From Bacteroidota bacterium (GTDB lineage: Bacteria; Bacteroidota; Ignavibacteria; Kryptoniales; JAKASW01), in NCBI GenBank assembly GCA_021811615.1, contig JAJZNW010000098.1, forward strand, positions 1 through 40,159: a DNA stretch of 40,159 nt. Reading direction: 5' to 3'. Below are positions 7,999-18,587 of this stretch, one piece after another (the stretch's first letter is position 1; the number at the start of each line of letters is the position of its first letter). Below the pieces are notes generated by a model. That model had not been told where the DNA came from. It saw only the letters and a program-made list of their open reading frames with translations, and did not search any database. The position numbers were made by a program, and so were the translations under genes.

Positions 7999-8329
7999 TT
8001 GAGCGGCTTCTTTTATTCCAAGTGGAAAATATAACCGTTACAGGCAGGAAAATCAAAGGATTTAAGCGGACTGTAGTGAACGCTCAATTACCGGGCTATC
8101 TACTCTACATCTTTCATTAGAATGAACGCCTGACAATTGCATGCGAAACCTCAAAGCGGTTCAGTTCACAAAAACCGTTCGTTTCAACGGATGGCTCGGA
8201 AACGGTAGCCCAGCGGTTACGGCTAGGCCGCATGCGATTCTGCAAAGGAAGGCGCTTTTTAACATTCAGGATTGCCCAGAAGCCCCGGAACGCACCATGA
8301 TTAGACAGAGAAATTAAGCCGGAGTCTGA
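7999..8329. other. Intergenic region without convincing gene
   Basis: 331 bases between the start of the DivIVA-like gene and the end of the Asp-box gene, both on the minus strand. It should hold the DivIVA promoter, but no clear TAnnTTTG or -35/-10 pair is visible. A plus-strand open frame of 58 codons (8141-8317) has no ribosome site and no recognisable product. No tRNA or strong terminator hairpin is seen. Confidence 0.5.
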
Positions 8330-10363
8330 CTATTTCCGATTCTTGCCGTTCCCAATCCCCTCGACACGATGACGGTCCATTTTTGCTGCTTCAATAATAT
8401 CTGAGATATTCCTCTTCCACACTCCATAGTCCCACGATCCGCAGTAGAGATAATCACCTTTGATGGTGAGCCCGACGACGACAGAATCTCTCAACCCGTC
8501 ATTGACCATCGTCCAATGATTTCCCTGATCGTCGGAGTAGTAGACTCCGTTCCCGGTACCCACGAACAAATCCCTCCCGTAATGGACGAGCACATGTGCG
8601 TCGAAATCGGTAAAGCCGTCGTCGACTTTCGCCCAGGTACGGCCGCCGTCGGCAGACCTGAGGACTCCATCACCTTCGGTCATCGCGTAGAGATCGTTCC
8701 CCACCTCTACAAACTGGAGGAACTCCTTATCTGTAACGTTGCTGTCGAGCTTTGTCCAAAATGCGCCACCGTCGGCGGAGGCAAAGATTTCGCCGCCCGT
8801 TGTTCCGGCGATAACTTTCTGTCCGGCGAACGCGACCGCTTGGACCACTTTAAGCGTTCTCTCAAGGACACGGTGGCGCGGCGCCGGGACGGGAGGAATG
8901 ATTCGCTGGACGTACACTTGCGTGACAATCCCCGGTTTCTTAGACGGCATCGTCTCGACAGTTTCAACGGCTTTCATCGGCTCCACCCTTTCGCCGCCGC
9001 CGAGCGCCATGCCGCTGTCGCTCCATGCCCATGTAGTCCCACCGTTCGTCGAACGGAGAAGCCCATCGGTAGTTCCGGCGAATACATCGGAACCTCTTGC
9101 CGCAAGCGACGCACGGAACCATTTCTTCTCTCGCCCATACATGAACAACTGGCGCCAATGCGCTCCGTCATCCGACGAGTGGAGGAAAGTGGTCCATGTC
9201 CTCGCATATATCATGTTACCGGATGCCTCGAGCGCCACGGGGAAATCCCAAGGGGCATAATCCTCCTCAGGATTCACTCTCACCTTCGTCCACACTTCAC
9301 CTCCGTCCGTCGACTTGTACAAGCCGAACCCTTTCGACCCGGCGAAGATGGCATTGCCGTTCGATGCGAGATGCAGGATACCTGCTGTCATCAAGCCGTT
9401 GTCTGAGAGATTCCAGGTATTCCCCCGGTCAGTTGAAACGAATACGCCGTACCTCGCAGATCCGGCGTATAAGCGCCGGCCGTCGAGGCAAAGACACGTG
9501 ACCTCATAGACACCTGCGCCGAGTGCACTCCAGCTTCCTCCCATGTCGCCGGAAGCAAGCAGCATATCTCCATACAGAACAAATATCTCTTTCCCTTGTA
9601 TCGCCCATAAGTTCATAACTCCGAATCGCCTGTACTTGTTTATGACCATCCACTCTTTTCCGCCGTCGGTTGAATAGAAAAGGCCACCCGCGGCTTGCGC
9701 AAACAGAAACGAGTTCGACATCACGCACAGATTGGAGACAGGGTAATACCTCAACCCGGCCGGACGCCATATTTTCCCCAAATCTCGTGACATGATTATG
9801 CCCGTGTCAGTGGCAGCGTAGAGCTTGCCTGCGCATGAAACTAAAGAATTGATGCCCTTCAGTTTCGGGCTTACTTCCTTCCAACTTTTGCCGGAATTCG
9901 TCGAGCCAAACAGGCCCCGATTCCGGGTTTCAGCGAACAGCAGGAATCTTCCGGCGTACCACACCTTTATGAGGGAAGCGACATACAGATTATTCAGGCT
10001 CGGATCGGGATCAAGCCATGTACGTCCGCCATCCGTCGATTTAAGGATTCCCTGATTACTCCCCACCAGGAGATTCCCTCCAACAGCCAGGATTGAACTG
10101 AAGAAGGTCTGCGTGCCCGCTGCATAGACTGCACTCCAGTTCCGGCCGTAATCGGTCGATCTGAATATTCCGGAAGGAACGAGGTTGGGTGTCGAGGTCA
10201 TCGGCGCTCTTACGCCCGCGAGCACGATTTTCCCGTGGGCGTAAAGGAACTCAACCTGTCCTCCGCAGTATGGGCCGTTCGTGGGGACCCACTGAGCCCG
10301 CGAAAGAAGGGGAAAAAAAACGATGAGTGCTGCCGCGACTAGAATTGAATACCGCAATTTCAT
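8330..10363 (-). CDS. Secreted Asp-box (BNR/YCF48-like) beta-propeller protein
   Basis: 677 aa with a clear signal peptide (LRYSILVAAALIVFFPLLSRAQ) and about thirteen Asp-box repeats of the form S-T-D-G-G-x-x-W, for example FRSTDYGRNW, LKSTDGGRTW, YKSTDGGEVW and LRSADGGRTW. This predicts one or two multi-bladed beta-propellers exported to the periplasm or cell surface. Such proteins are abundant in Ignavibacteria-type genomes and usually have unknown binding partners; sialidase activity is not implied, as no catalytic sialidase residues are evident. Near residues 470-490 a Pro/Val/Glu-rich stretch (EPMKAVETVETM, then VPAPRHR) interrupts the repeats and may be a linker between two propellers. 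The C-terminus is short and basic (NGKNRK), without a recognisable T9SS sorting domain. Radical SAM gene lies 80 nt upstream. Confidence 0.85.
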   Translation of the reverse strand: MKLRYSILVAAALIVFFPLLSRAQWVPTNGPYCGGQVEFLYAHGKIVLAGVRAPMTSTPNLVPSGIFRSTDYGRNWSAVYAAGTQTFFSSILAVGGNLLVGSNQGILKSTDGGRTWLDPDPSLNNLYVASLIKVWYAGRFLLFAETRNRGLFGSTNSGKSWKEVSPKLKGINSLVSCAGKLYAATDTGIIMSRDLGKIWRPAGLRYYPVSNLCVMSNSFLFAQAAGGLFYSTDGGKEWMVINKYRRFGVMNLWAIQGKEIFVLYGDMLLASGDMGGSWSALGAGVYEVTCLCLDGRRLYAGSARYGVFVSTDRGNTWNLSDNGLMTAGILHLASNGNAIFAGSKGFGLYKSTDGGEVWTKVRVNPEEDYAPWDFPVALEASGNMIYARTWTTFLHSSDDGAHWRQLFMYGREKKWFRASLAARGSDVFAGTTDGLLRSTNGGTTWAWSDSGMALGGGERVEPMKAVETVETMPSKKPGIVTQVYVQRIIPPVPAPRHRVLERTLKVVQAVAFAGQKVIAGTTGGEIFASADGGAFWTKLDSNVTDKEFLQFVEVGNDLYAMTEGDGVLRSADGGRTWAKVDDGFTDFDAHVLVHYGRDLFVGTGNGVYYSDDQGNHWTMVNDGLRDSVVVGLTIKGDYLYCGSWDYGVWKRNISDIIEAAKMDRHRVEGIGNGKNRK

Positions 10364-10443
10364 TTTCGCCCTTTCTCCGTTTGAAAAAAACTGTCGCCAG
10401 CCTCGATCAGGCTATGAGGGTGACGGTCTCTTTCGTCCCAGCC

Positions 10444-11514
10444 TCAGAACATTTCCATCTGCTTCCCCGGCGACCTCCGGAACCTGTCCGTCGAAAGCTC
10501 CAACAACTCTTCGTTCATGTTGTATTTCTTCCGGCTCGCACGGAAAAGCTGCCTTATCGCGCCCGCGGTCTCGCCGGTCCCCGCCATCCGCTCGCCGAAC
10601 TCATAGCTGCTTAACTTTCCTCCCCGCACCTGCCTCAACCTGCTCACTATCCTGTTCTCGCGATCGGGATATTCCCTCCGTATCCAGTCGACGAACAGAT
10701 CGTTCACGGCGAACGGAAGCCTGAGCATCTGCATGCTCGCCCACCTCGCCCCACGGAGCGATGTCTCACGCAGTATTGACGGGATCTCTTCATCTGTCAG
10801 ACCGGGAATAACAGGTGCCACAAGGACACCGACGGGTATCCCGTTCCTGGACAGCATCTCTATCGCTTCCAGCTTCTTAGCCGGCGAAGAGGTCCTCGGC
10901 TCCATTCTCCTCGTAAGATCCTGGTTAAGACTCGTGACCGAGATGAAGACGCTCACAAGATCAAGCTTAGCCAATTCCGACAGCAAGTCAATGTCGCGCG
11001 TGATTAGGAAATTCTTCGTGACCATTCCGGCGGGATTCCTGAACTCGAGGAAGACTTCGAGACATTTTCGTGTCAGACCTAGCCTTCTTTCTACTGGCTG
11101 GTAACAGTCGGTATTGCCGGCAAGCGCTACAACTTGCGGTTCCCAGCTCTTTTTCATGAAAGTCTCGCGGAGTAGACGCGGCGCGTCTTCCTTCACCATT
11201 ATCTTCGATTCAAAATCCAATCCGGCGGAAAAGCCAAGGTATTCGTGTGAAGGCCTGGCGTAGCAGTAAATGCAGCCGTGCTCGCACCCGCGGTACGGAT
11301 TCAGGCTGTAGGTAAAGGGAATGTCGGGGCTGTCGTTTTTAGCGAGGACCGTTTTGGATGCGTCGGTAAAGAACTTCGTCTCGATCTTCCTCTGGAACCT
11401 GTCCTCCCCCGGAAAGAACCGGTCGTCCTCATCCGAAGGGACAAACGATATTTCCTCGAAACGGTTTTGCGGGTTGAAACCCGAACTTCTCCCGCTGACT
11501 TTTGGTCCTGACAA
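10444..11514 (-). CDS. PA0069-like radical SAM protein (SplB-type fold)
   Basis: 356 aa radical SAM enzyme resembling the PA0069 family, distantly related to spore photoproduct lyase. The 4Fe-4S cluster motif is C77-x3-C81-x2-C84 in YRGCEHGCIYCYARP. Downstream are the family blocks GNTDCYQPVERRLGLTR, VTKNFLITRDIDLL and VSVFISVTSLN, then RRMEPRTSSPAKKLEAI and APVIPGLTD. The basic C-terminal region (RKKYNMNEELLELSTDRFRR) fits a nucleic-acid-contacting tail. The substrate of the family is unknown; DNA repair is a common guess but not shown here. The N-terminus may be shorter than drawn, because the first 20 residues are not conserved-looking. It lies 87 nt after the GWxTD gene. Confidence 0.88.
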   Translation of the reverse strand: MSGPKVSGRSSGFNPQNRFEEISFVPSDEDDRFFPGEDRFQRKIETKFFTDASKTVLAKNDSPDIPFTYSLNPYRGCEHGCIYCYARPSHEYLGFSAGLDFESKIMVKEDAPRLLRETFMKKSWEPQVVALAGNTDCYQPVERRLGLTRKCLEVFLEFRNPAGMVTKNFLITRDIDLLSELAKLDLVSVFISVTSLNQDLTRRMEPRTSSPAKKLEAIEMLSRNGIPVGVLVAPVIPGLTDEEIPSILRETSLRGARWASMQMLRLPFAVNDLFVDWIRREYPDRENRIVSRLRQVRGGKLSSYEFGERMAGTGETAGAIRQLFRASRKKYNMNEELLELSTDRFRRSPGKQMEMF

Positions 11515-11601
11515 AGCTCCTCCTCATTCGACAGTCAGAAGAACGGTGCCGAAAAGAAAATCGTTCCGCGCCGGGAGTTTACAGCTACTGCAGGAAAACT
11601 C

Positions 11602-13011
11602 TCAATAGCCGCTGGAGTCGAGATACTGCTGCCAGTTGTCGTCGTGGACCTCGTTCCTTGCCGTCGAGTTGACAAGCGTGTAATTGCCGAAACCCGTTCG
11701 GTCGACGAAGTCGAAGCTGACTCCTCCCTGTATGGAATTGTAATACCAGATCTCGTACGGCCTCGAGTTGGACTCGTTCGGATGCCTGTCTATCTGATCC
11801 GGTTTGCCGTACACTATGTACACTCTCCCACGGTCCGATCGCCAGCCCGGCGTATTGCCGACTGTGAAATGATCATCGGCATACTGGATGCGTTTCAGAT
11901 ACTCGATCCTGAATGTGTTCGTCCTGCTGACGGGATCCGGATTTCGCTTCTGCCAGAAGTCGTACAGGAACTGCCGCTTAGCCGGGAGGCTCTGGAGCTG
12001 GTCGAACTCCTTTATCTCCTTCGGTGTGGCGATATATTTCGCCTCCTTGAATTCCTTATCGACTTCCTCCATCGTCATCGTGGCAAAAACGGTGGAAAGC
12101 ATCGATCCACCGGAGAGGTTCTGGCCCGGGCTCTCCGGCGGTCCGAGACCCGGATTGTAAACGAAGAACCTCCTTGAAGAAGTCGCATATTCATTTGCCG
12201 CGGAATCGATCACCGCGAAAGTGAATGTGTAGGCCCCCGTTCGAAGGTCGGATCCGTTTACGGTCCCTACTTCGACACTGGTATCGCCGAATTTTTTCCT
12301 CACGACCGTGCGTGACTTCTTCACCTGTCCGTAACTGTCCCGCACCTGGTATTCGACTGTGAAAAGACTGTCACCGGCAGAATCAGGAATGTTGTACACC
12401 TCGGTGTAATAATAAATGATCGGAAGCCCGGCGCCGTATACGCCCCTGGGATTCGGCACCACGTCGTAGGTGTTTTTATAAAAGACCCCATGCGGCCCTT
12501 CTCCGGCATTGGTAATTTGCGAACAGAGCTCGACATCGCTCGTTTCAAGTTTCCTGTAACCGTAACGGGGTATTGTCACCCCGCTTGCCATGCTGTCTAT
12601 TGTCGAAACATCATTGCGGTCTCTCACCACTATGCGCATCAAGTATTTCCCCGGAAGAATGGCAAGCCCAATTTGACCCACGAATGTCCGCTTAAGGTCA
12701 CCGGCAGTCGTATCGCCCGAAGAAACGGGAACCTGCCAGAACTGATTGACTACTACGCTGTCACGATCGCCTGTTTTCATTACAATGTTGAACAGCAGGG
12801 AGTCGGTATACAGTGAATCCTGCCTGGCCATCTTCAGATCGGCGAGGTCGAAGGCATAATAGAGTTCCATGAACGTCCTGGTGGAATCGTAGCGGAATGT
12901 CGAGAAATCGAAATTCACGTTGACGCCCTTTGAATAAGACACGGATGGAAACAGCAAGAGTGTCGCCAGGAGCAGGGGAAAAAGGGATGTTACCAGCTTC
13001 AGTTTGGTCAT
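11602..13011 (-). CDS. Secreted GWxTD-domain protein
   Basis: 469 aa exported protein with a signal peptide (about residues 1-28, LLLATLLLFPSVSYS) and a C-terminal GWxTD domain. The hallmark is visible as TPGWRSDRGRVYIVYGKPD followed by YEIWYY, with a preceding helical part (FWQKRNPDP...FRIEYLKRIQYAD). The domain is common in Bacteroidota/Ignavibacteria and Acidobacteria-type genomes and its function is unknown. The middle 300 residues look all-beta, with Ig- or transthyretin-like strands (GDLKRTFVGQIGLAILPGKYLMRIVVRDRN). The hallmark reads GWRSD, so Thr is replaced by Ser. It is useful as a lineage marker. I cannot assign a substrate. Confidence 0.88.
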   Translation of the reverse strand: MTKLKLVTSLFPLLLATLLLFPSVSYSKGVNVNFDFSTFRYDSTRTFMELYYAFDLADLKMARQDSLYTDSLLFNIVMKTGDRDSVVVNQFWQVPVSSGDTTAGDLKRTFVGQIGLAILPGKYLMRIVVRDRNDVSTIDSMASGVTIPRYGYRKLETSDVELCSQITNAGEGPHGVFYKNTYDVVPNPRGVYGAGLPIIYYYTEVYNIPDSAGDSLFTVEYQVRDSYGQVKKSRTVVRKKFGDTSVEVGTVNGSDLRTGAYTFTFAVIDSAANEYATSSRRFFVYNPGLGPPESPGQNLSGGSMLSTVFATMTMEEVDKEFKEAKYIATPKEIKEFDQLQSLPAKRQFLYDFWQKRNPDPVSRTNTFRIEYLKRIQYADDHFTVGNTPGWRSDRGRVYIVYGKPDQIDRHPNESNSRPYEIWYYNSIQGGVSFDFVDRTGFGNYTLVNSTARNEVHDDNWQQYLDSSGY

Positions 13012-13254
13012 CGCAAATTAGTGTGATAGGTTACGTTTCTTTTTCGGAAATGTGATGTTGCCGGCCACGAGTGCAGACTCAAGGGGGAACAACAGGCCAC
13101 TGATCTAAGAGCGGCCATCAGATGAATCGGACGTCTGGCAACAGCGCATCCCGATAGGCTGGACACAAATTGCCGGGACATGCTTTGAGAGACGCCAATT
13201 TCAATCGATGCCTCCTTAGGGACAACCTCGTAAGGAGCATAAGCTTCGACCAGA

Positions 13255-14118
13255 TCAGATCGAGCCATCGCCGAGATCTTGTGCAGAACGCTGTCCGATG
13301 TAGCTTACGATATCCTCGCCTCCATCGACGCCTATGAGGTTCGCGCTGATGAAGTCAGCACGCTCATCGCAGAGAAGTGCTATCGCCCTCGCGACATCTT
13401 CCGGAGTAGTCGCTCGCCCGCGAGGATTCTTGCGCCTGGCGATCTCAAGCATGGGCTGAGCATTGGGTATTTTTCTCATGGCCGGCGTGTCGGTGACTCC
13501 CGCCATTATCGAATTCGCTGTAATCCCGAACACGCCAAGTTCCATTCCGATCTGCCGGATGTGAGACTCAAGCGCGGCTTTCGCGGCTGAGACAGCCCCG
13601 TAATTCGGAAGTACAGTGTGCCCGCCCGAACTTGTCATCGCAAAAATCCTTGTCCCCTTCTTCAGGAGTCCTCTGAAATACGCACCCTGCGTCCAGTAAA
13701 CGAGTGAGTTCGCCATAACGTCGAGGGTCATCTCGATCTTCTTCTGGTTCATCGACTCTTGAGGACTCTTTCCGAAATAAGGTCCAAGGCTCCCAAACGC
13801 AAGAGAGTGCATGACGACTTTAATAAAAGATTCCTTCGATTTTGAAATTATCTGTTTTATTTCATCTAGGGTCTGGTCTCTCACCTTCGCATCGGCAGCG
13901 TTCACGTTGAAAAAGACCGCCTGAGCGCCGGCCGCCTTCACCTTCTCCACGATTTCCTGAACTTGGGGCATAGTGGCGGCACGATCGAAATGTACTCCGA
14001 AAATGTTAATTCCATTTCTGGCCAGTTCAATTGCAGTCGCCCCGCCAAATCCGCTGGATGCACCAAGTATTAACGCCCAATTCCTCTTCTCTCCTTTACC
14101 ATGGGATCCTTGTGACAA
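13255..14118 (-). CDS. FabI/FabL-like enoyl-ACP reductase (SDR family)
   Basis: 287 aa short-chain dehydrogenase with the NAD(P)-binding motif GASSGFGGATA (19-29) and an active-site arrangement Y173-x6-K180 (PNYGAVSAAKAALE). The six-residue spacing is typical of enoyl-ACP reductases, not of classical SDRs (x3). The equivalent of E. coli FabI Tyr146 is Ser163, as in FabL-like enzymes. MHSLAFGS around 103-110 and ANLIGVDGGEDI near the end also fit. It would reduce trans-2-enoyl-ACP in fatty-acid elongation; a specialised SDR role is possible, because no other fab gene is nearby. The start is TTG with GGAGG five bases upstream. The gene is divergent from the PpiD-like gene across a 272-nt control region. 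Confidence 0.8.
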   Translation of the reverse strand: MSQGSHGKGEKRNWALILGASSGFGGATAIELARNGINIFGVHFDRAATMPQVQEIVEKVKAAGAQAVFFNVNAADAKVRDQTLDEIKQIISKSKESFIKVVMHSLAFGSLGPYFGKSPQESMNQKKIEMTLDVMANSLVYWTQGAYFRGLLKKGTRIFAMTSSGGHTVLPNYGAVSAAKAALESHIRQIGMELGVFGITANSIMAGVTDTPAMRKIPNAQPMLEIARRKNPRGRATTPEDVARAIALLCDERADFISANLIGVDGGEDIVSYIGQRSAQDLGDGSI

Positions 14119-14179
14119 AACATCCTCCAGTTTTTGAAAAAGTTAACATTGCAGAAAAAGTAAAGCAAGATTGCATAAA

Positions 14180-14212
14180 TTGATTTTCAAGCCCCTCACG
14201 GTTATATTTTTG
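14180..14212 (+). promoter_or_regulatory. Candidate Bacteroidota-type promoter for the PpiD-like gene
   Basis: TTG at 14180-14182 and TATTTTTG at 14205-14212 fit the TTG / TAnnTTTG pattern with a 22-nt spacer. Transcription would start near 14219, leaving a leader of about 170 nt before the ATG at 14391. Assignment rests on pattern only. Confidence 0.35.
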
Positions 14213-14390
14213 TTTCAAAACGGTAATTTCCACGAATTACCGGACCGCGAGGCTAGGATAAACCGAACTGAATGACGAGTCTTTTCGGTTAGCTGTCGCA
14301 AATCGCAGCTTCGCCGCGAAATTGTCATAAACATACCCGAGAAAGCAAGCTTTTTCGGAGCAACTTTTTTCGAGAGGAAGCTTTCCTAAT

Positions 14391-16511
14391 ATGCCAGTAA
14401 TGAGCAAAATGCGGGACAACATGCCCGCGATCCTGGTTGGACTTGCAATCCTGTTCATAGCTATGATCGTGTTCGAATGGGGCATGGATATTACAGGCCG
14501 GCAGTCGATGCAATACACGGCAAACATCGTCGGTAAGGTTAACGGTCAGGAAATTACGTACCAGGAATTTGAGAAGGACATGCAAAGCTCGGTCAACCAG
14601 TACAAGACCGCGACAAAACAGGATCCGAACGAGACCGTAATGAAACAGATTCGTGACGAGGTGTGGCAGGGGCTGGTCAACCAGATTCTCGTCGACCAGG
14701 CTGCGAAGAAACTGGGCATCTTCGTGACCGACCAGGAAATCGTCAATTGGGTAACACAGAATCCCGAGTCACTTCCGGATCCGATCAAGCGGAATTTCGA
14801 GGATTCTACCGGCCATATCAACCGCCAGCTATTGCAGGAAGCCCTTGCCTCGAACAGCCCGGAGGTGCAGGAGTTCTGGAGAAATGTCCAGACCTATCTC
14901 AAGGAGCAGCGTTTGCAGGAGAAGCTCACCGGCAGGTTGTACGCCGCGGTCAGGATCCCTGAAGGTGAGATATTGTCTCAATACCAGCTGAGCAGCGAGA
15001 AATTTAACGCCGGTTATGTCTCGTTCCCGCCTCAAGCCCTGTTCCCCGATTCTTCGATACACATCACAGAAAACCAAATGCGAGATTACTATTCTTCGCA
15101 CGAGAACGACTTCAGAACCCCGGCGACACGCCAACTGAAGTATGTGGTATTCCCAATTGCACCGTCAAGAGAAGATTCCTCCGAAGTCCAGTCGGAGATG
15201 GAACAGGTCGCCGTACAGGCACAGGGAGGAACGAATTTTCTAGACTTGGTGAAAGAATATTCAGAGACACCTTACACCGACAAATTCGTCGGCCACGGCC
15301 AGATGAATCCGACTGTGGAGGACGAGGCATTCGGCGCAAAAGTCGGGCAAGTCGTCGGCCCATTCTTAGCTTCCGACGGCTATCACCTCATAAAGGTCAT
15401 AGCGGAGCAGAACGGCAAGAACGTTTTCGTGCATGCGGCACATATACTTATTCCCGTTACACCCGGTCCGGACTCGGTCCAGTCATATAAGCTTGCCGAC
15501 AAGATTCTGAAAGAAGCGCGTTCCGGCGCCAACTTCGCCCAACTTGCCAGGGAATATTCGCAGGATCCGGGGTCCGCTCAGAATGGCGGCGACCTCGGCT
15601 GGTTCGGAAAGGGAATGATGGTGAAACCCTTTGAGGATGCCGCTTTTGCCGCGAAAGTCGGTCAGGTCGTCGGGCCGGTCAGAACACAGTTCGGCCTTCA
15701 CATCATAAAAGTCCTCGGCAGAGATTCGCGTGAACTGAAGATCGCCGACATCAAAATGAGCATAACCCCTTCACAACAGACGAAGGACGACATCAAACAG
15801 CGGGCTGAAGACTTCATTTACATCGCGAAGAAGGATGGCTTCCAGACTGCTGCCAATACGATCGGTAAACAGATCAACCAGACTCCACCATTCGAAAAAG
15901 GCGGCTACATTCCATCGGTAGGGAGCAATAAGACGTTAGCCGACTGGGCATTCGATGGCTCGCTCGGCAACATCAGCCAGATTACCAACGTGTCGCAGGG
16001 ATTCGGCGTATTCATGATAAGCGACATAAAAGATGCTTCCGTAAGACCGTTCAGGGAAGTCGCAGCACAGATAAGATCGACCCTTACCAGGGACAAACAG
16101 TTTAACCAGGCAGTCTCTTACGCGGATCAGCTCAAACAAAAACTTTCGGCTGGAGACAGCCTTAGCGCCATCGTGAAGTTGGATCCGCGCCTTCAATACA
16201 GTGTCACAGGACAGTTCGACATGTCATCCTACATACCTGGTATCGGACGCGACTATAATTTCCTTGCGCAAGCTTCGCTGTTGAAACCCGGACAGATTTC
16301 CCCGGCTTTCAAGGGGAGCAATTCGGTTTATATGATGCAGCTCCTAAGTAAAGCTCCATTCGACTCGACAGCTTTCAAGATTCAGCGCCTGACGATAATG
16401 CAGCAGTTGATGCAGGAACAGAAATCTCAGATCGTGAACGACTGGCTATTGAGCCTGAAGAACAAAGCGAAGATAGTGGACAACAGGTCGAAGATATTCA
16501 CAAACGATTGA
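14391..16511 (+). CDS. PpiD/SurA-like peptidyl-prolyl isomerase, membrane anchored
   Basis: 706 aa periplasmic foldase. Residues 12-30 (PAILVGLAILFIAMIVFEW) form a single N-terminal membrane anchor, so the rest lies in the periplasm. A SurA/PpiD-type N-terminal chaperone region (about 45-190: KVNGQEITYQEFEKDM, LVNQILVDQAAKKLGI) is followed by two parvulin domains. The first (about 242-340) is poorly conserved in its core; the second (about 345-445) has the full pattern AAHILIP, FAQLAREYSQDPGS, GGDLGWFGKGMMVKPFEDAAF and FGLHIIKV. A helical C-terminal part completes a PpiD-like layout, and the length is near that of PpiD (about 620) plus one extra domain. A GAGGAAG ribosome site sits 10 nt before the ATG. 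It probably assists outer-membrane and secreted proteins delivered by Sec. Monocistronic, with a terminator directly after it. Confidence 0.9.
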   Translation: MPVMSKMRDNMPAILVGLAILFIAMIVFEWGMDITGRQSMQYTANIVGKVNGQEITYQEFEKDMQSSVNQYKTATKQDPNETVMKQIRDEVWQGLVNQILVDQAAKKLGIFVTDQEIVNWVTQNPESLPDPIKRNFEDSTGHINRQLLQEALASNSPEVQEFWRNVQTYLKEQRLQEKLTGRLYAAVRIPEGEILSQYQLSSEKFNAGYVSFPPQALFPDSSIHITENQMRDYYSSHENDFRTPATRQLKYVVFPIAPSREDSSEVQSEMEQVAVQAQGGTNFLDLVKEYSETPYTDKFVGHGQMNPTVEDEAFGAKVGQVVGPFLASDGYHLIKVIAEQNGKNVFVHAAHILIPVTPGPDSVQSYKLADKILKEARSGANFAQLAREYSQDPGSAQNGGDLGWFGKGMMVKPFEDAAFAAKVGQVVGPVRTQFGLHIIKVLGRDSRELKIADIKMSITPSQQTKDDIKQRAEDFIYIAKKDGFQTAANTIGKQINQTPPFEKGGYIPSVGSNKTLADWAFDGSLGNISQITNVSQGFGVFMISDIKDASVRPFREVAAQIRSTLTRDKQFNQAVSYADQLKQKLSAGDSLSAIVKLDPRLQYSVTGQFDMSSYIPGIGRDYNFLAQASLLKPGQISPAFKGSNSVYMMQLLSKAPFDSTAFKIQRLTIMQQLMQEQKSQIVNDWLLSLKNKAKIVDNRSKIFTND

Positions 16512-16540
16512 GCGGGGTGAGTCCATCCGCCTTTTGAAGC

Positions 16541-16582
16541 AACTGCGGTACGTAAGGATTTAATTACTGCCGCAGTTTTTTT
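16541..16582 (+). terminator. Rho-independent terminator after the PpiD-like gene
   Basis: An 8-bp stem AACTGCGG (16541-16548) / CCGCAGTT (16570-16577) with a 21-nt loop is followed by a run of T to 16582. It lies 30 nt past the stop codon. Confidence 0.8.
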
Positions 16583-16871
16583 ATGCTCGCAGGAGTGATA
16601 AAGAGGAAGAGTCGGGCGAGAAGATTCCAGCTGCCAGTGATCGACGCAGGCAATTCTTCCGTCTGAGAAGAATTGTGGTCAAACATGGTTGGGGTCTCAA
16701 AAGAAAACAAACCGGGTGCATCGCGACTCTCTTCGGGATGCTGGCCTCGATTCGCTGACGATGAACCGCATCCGATCCGCTCGCGACACTATTGATGGAG
16801 CGAGGCCCCATTTCGACCGGAATGATCTCGTTGTTGAAAAGCCGGAAGCAGCTTAACAGCGGGAGTACCGC
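16583..16871. other. Convergent intergenic region with a 9-bp hairpin
   Basis: Together with the terminator this makes 360 bases between the PpiD-like gene (plus) and the purA stop (minus). CAATTCTTC at 16651-16659 pairs perfectly with GAAGAATTG at 16667-16675 around a 7-nt loop, with no following T run on either strand. A minus-strand frame here has no ribosome site and odd composition. I see no gene. Confidence 0.5.
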
Positions 16872-18155
<1,284 letters not shown>

Positions 18156-18196
18156 TCAGGGCCCCGCCCGTCGTACACAGGCACCGGCCTCTCCAC

Positions 18197-18228
18197 AAAA
18201 AAAGCCCGCACGTAAGAATCGCGCGGGC
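18197..18228 (-). terminator. Rho-independent terminator after the secDF-STAS run
   Basis: On the minus strand GCCCGC (18228-18223) pairs with GCGGGC (18209-18204) and is followed by seven T residues (18203-18197). It begins 18 nt after the STAS-gene stop and separates that transcript from purA. Confidence 0.8.
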
Positions 18229-18245
18229 CATCCTAAAACATTCGA

Positions 18246-18587
18246 TCAAGCGAGGTTCTTTAAGGCCTCGTCTACCGACTTGTACGATTCAAATATCTGA
18301 TTAAGCTTGGTGATCTTGAGAAGATCGAGAACTCGCGAGCCGACGTTCGCCACTTTGAGGTCGCCTCCCGCCTGCCTTACGGCATTCAGGCTGGCTATAA
18401 GGATTCCCAGTCCGCTGCTGTTTATGTGTTCCACGGAACCCATGTCGAGCACGAACTTCTTTCGACCCGCGTCCACCAGTTTCCTGACCTCATCGTTCAG
18501 ACTGATAGCGTCGGGTCCGCCGACGATGTTCCCTTCAATTTCGATAAGGACTATGTCGCCCTTAAGCTCTTTTTGCCGCAACTTCAT
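18246..18587 (-). CDS. STAS-domain anti-sigma factor antagonist (SpoIIAA/RsbV-like)
   Basis: 113 aa single-domain STAS protein. Proteins of this type bind a serine-kinase anti-sigma factor and are switched off by phosphorylation of a serine in a D/N-S-S-G loop. Here the loop reads EHINSSGLGIL, with Ser57 or Ser58 as the phospho-site. The rest follows the family: GDIVLIEIEGNI, KKFVLDMGSVEHI and the Gly-rich GGDLKVANV. No kinase or phosphatase partner is adjacent. The gene starts inside the end of secF (26-nt overlap), so it is probably translated from the same message as secDF. A terminator follows. It could serve a general stress switch or an envelope partner; the context does not settle which. 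Confidence 0.88.
   Translation of the reverse strand: MKLRQKELKGDIVLIEIEGNIVGGPDAISLNDEVRKLVDAGRKKFVLDMGSVEHINSSGLGILIASLNAVRQAGGDLKVANVGSRVLDLLKITKLNQIFESYKSVDEALKNLA

Noticed and set aside
8141..8317. 58-codon plus-strand frame in the gap before the Asp-box gene
   Set aside because: No ribosome site, no promoter and no family resemblance; length is compatible with chance.
13008..13268. 86-codon minus-strand frame between the GWxTD and FabI-like genes
   Set aside because: It begins inside the FabI-like gene end without a ribosome site, ends in GWxTD start text and has no recognisable composition or family.
16651..16675. 9-bp hairpin considered as terminator for purA
   Set aside because: About 200 nt past the purA stop and without a T run on either strand.
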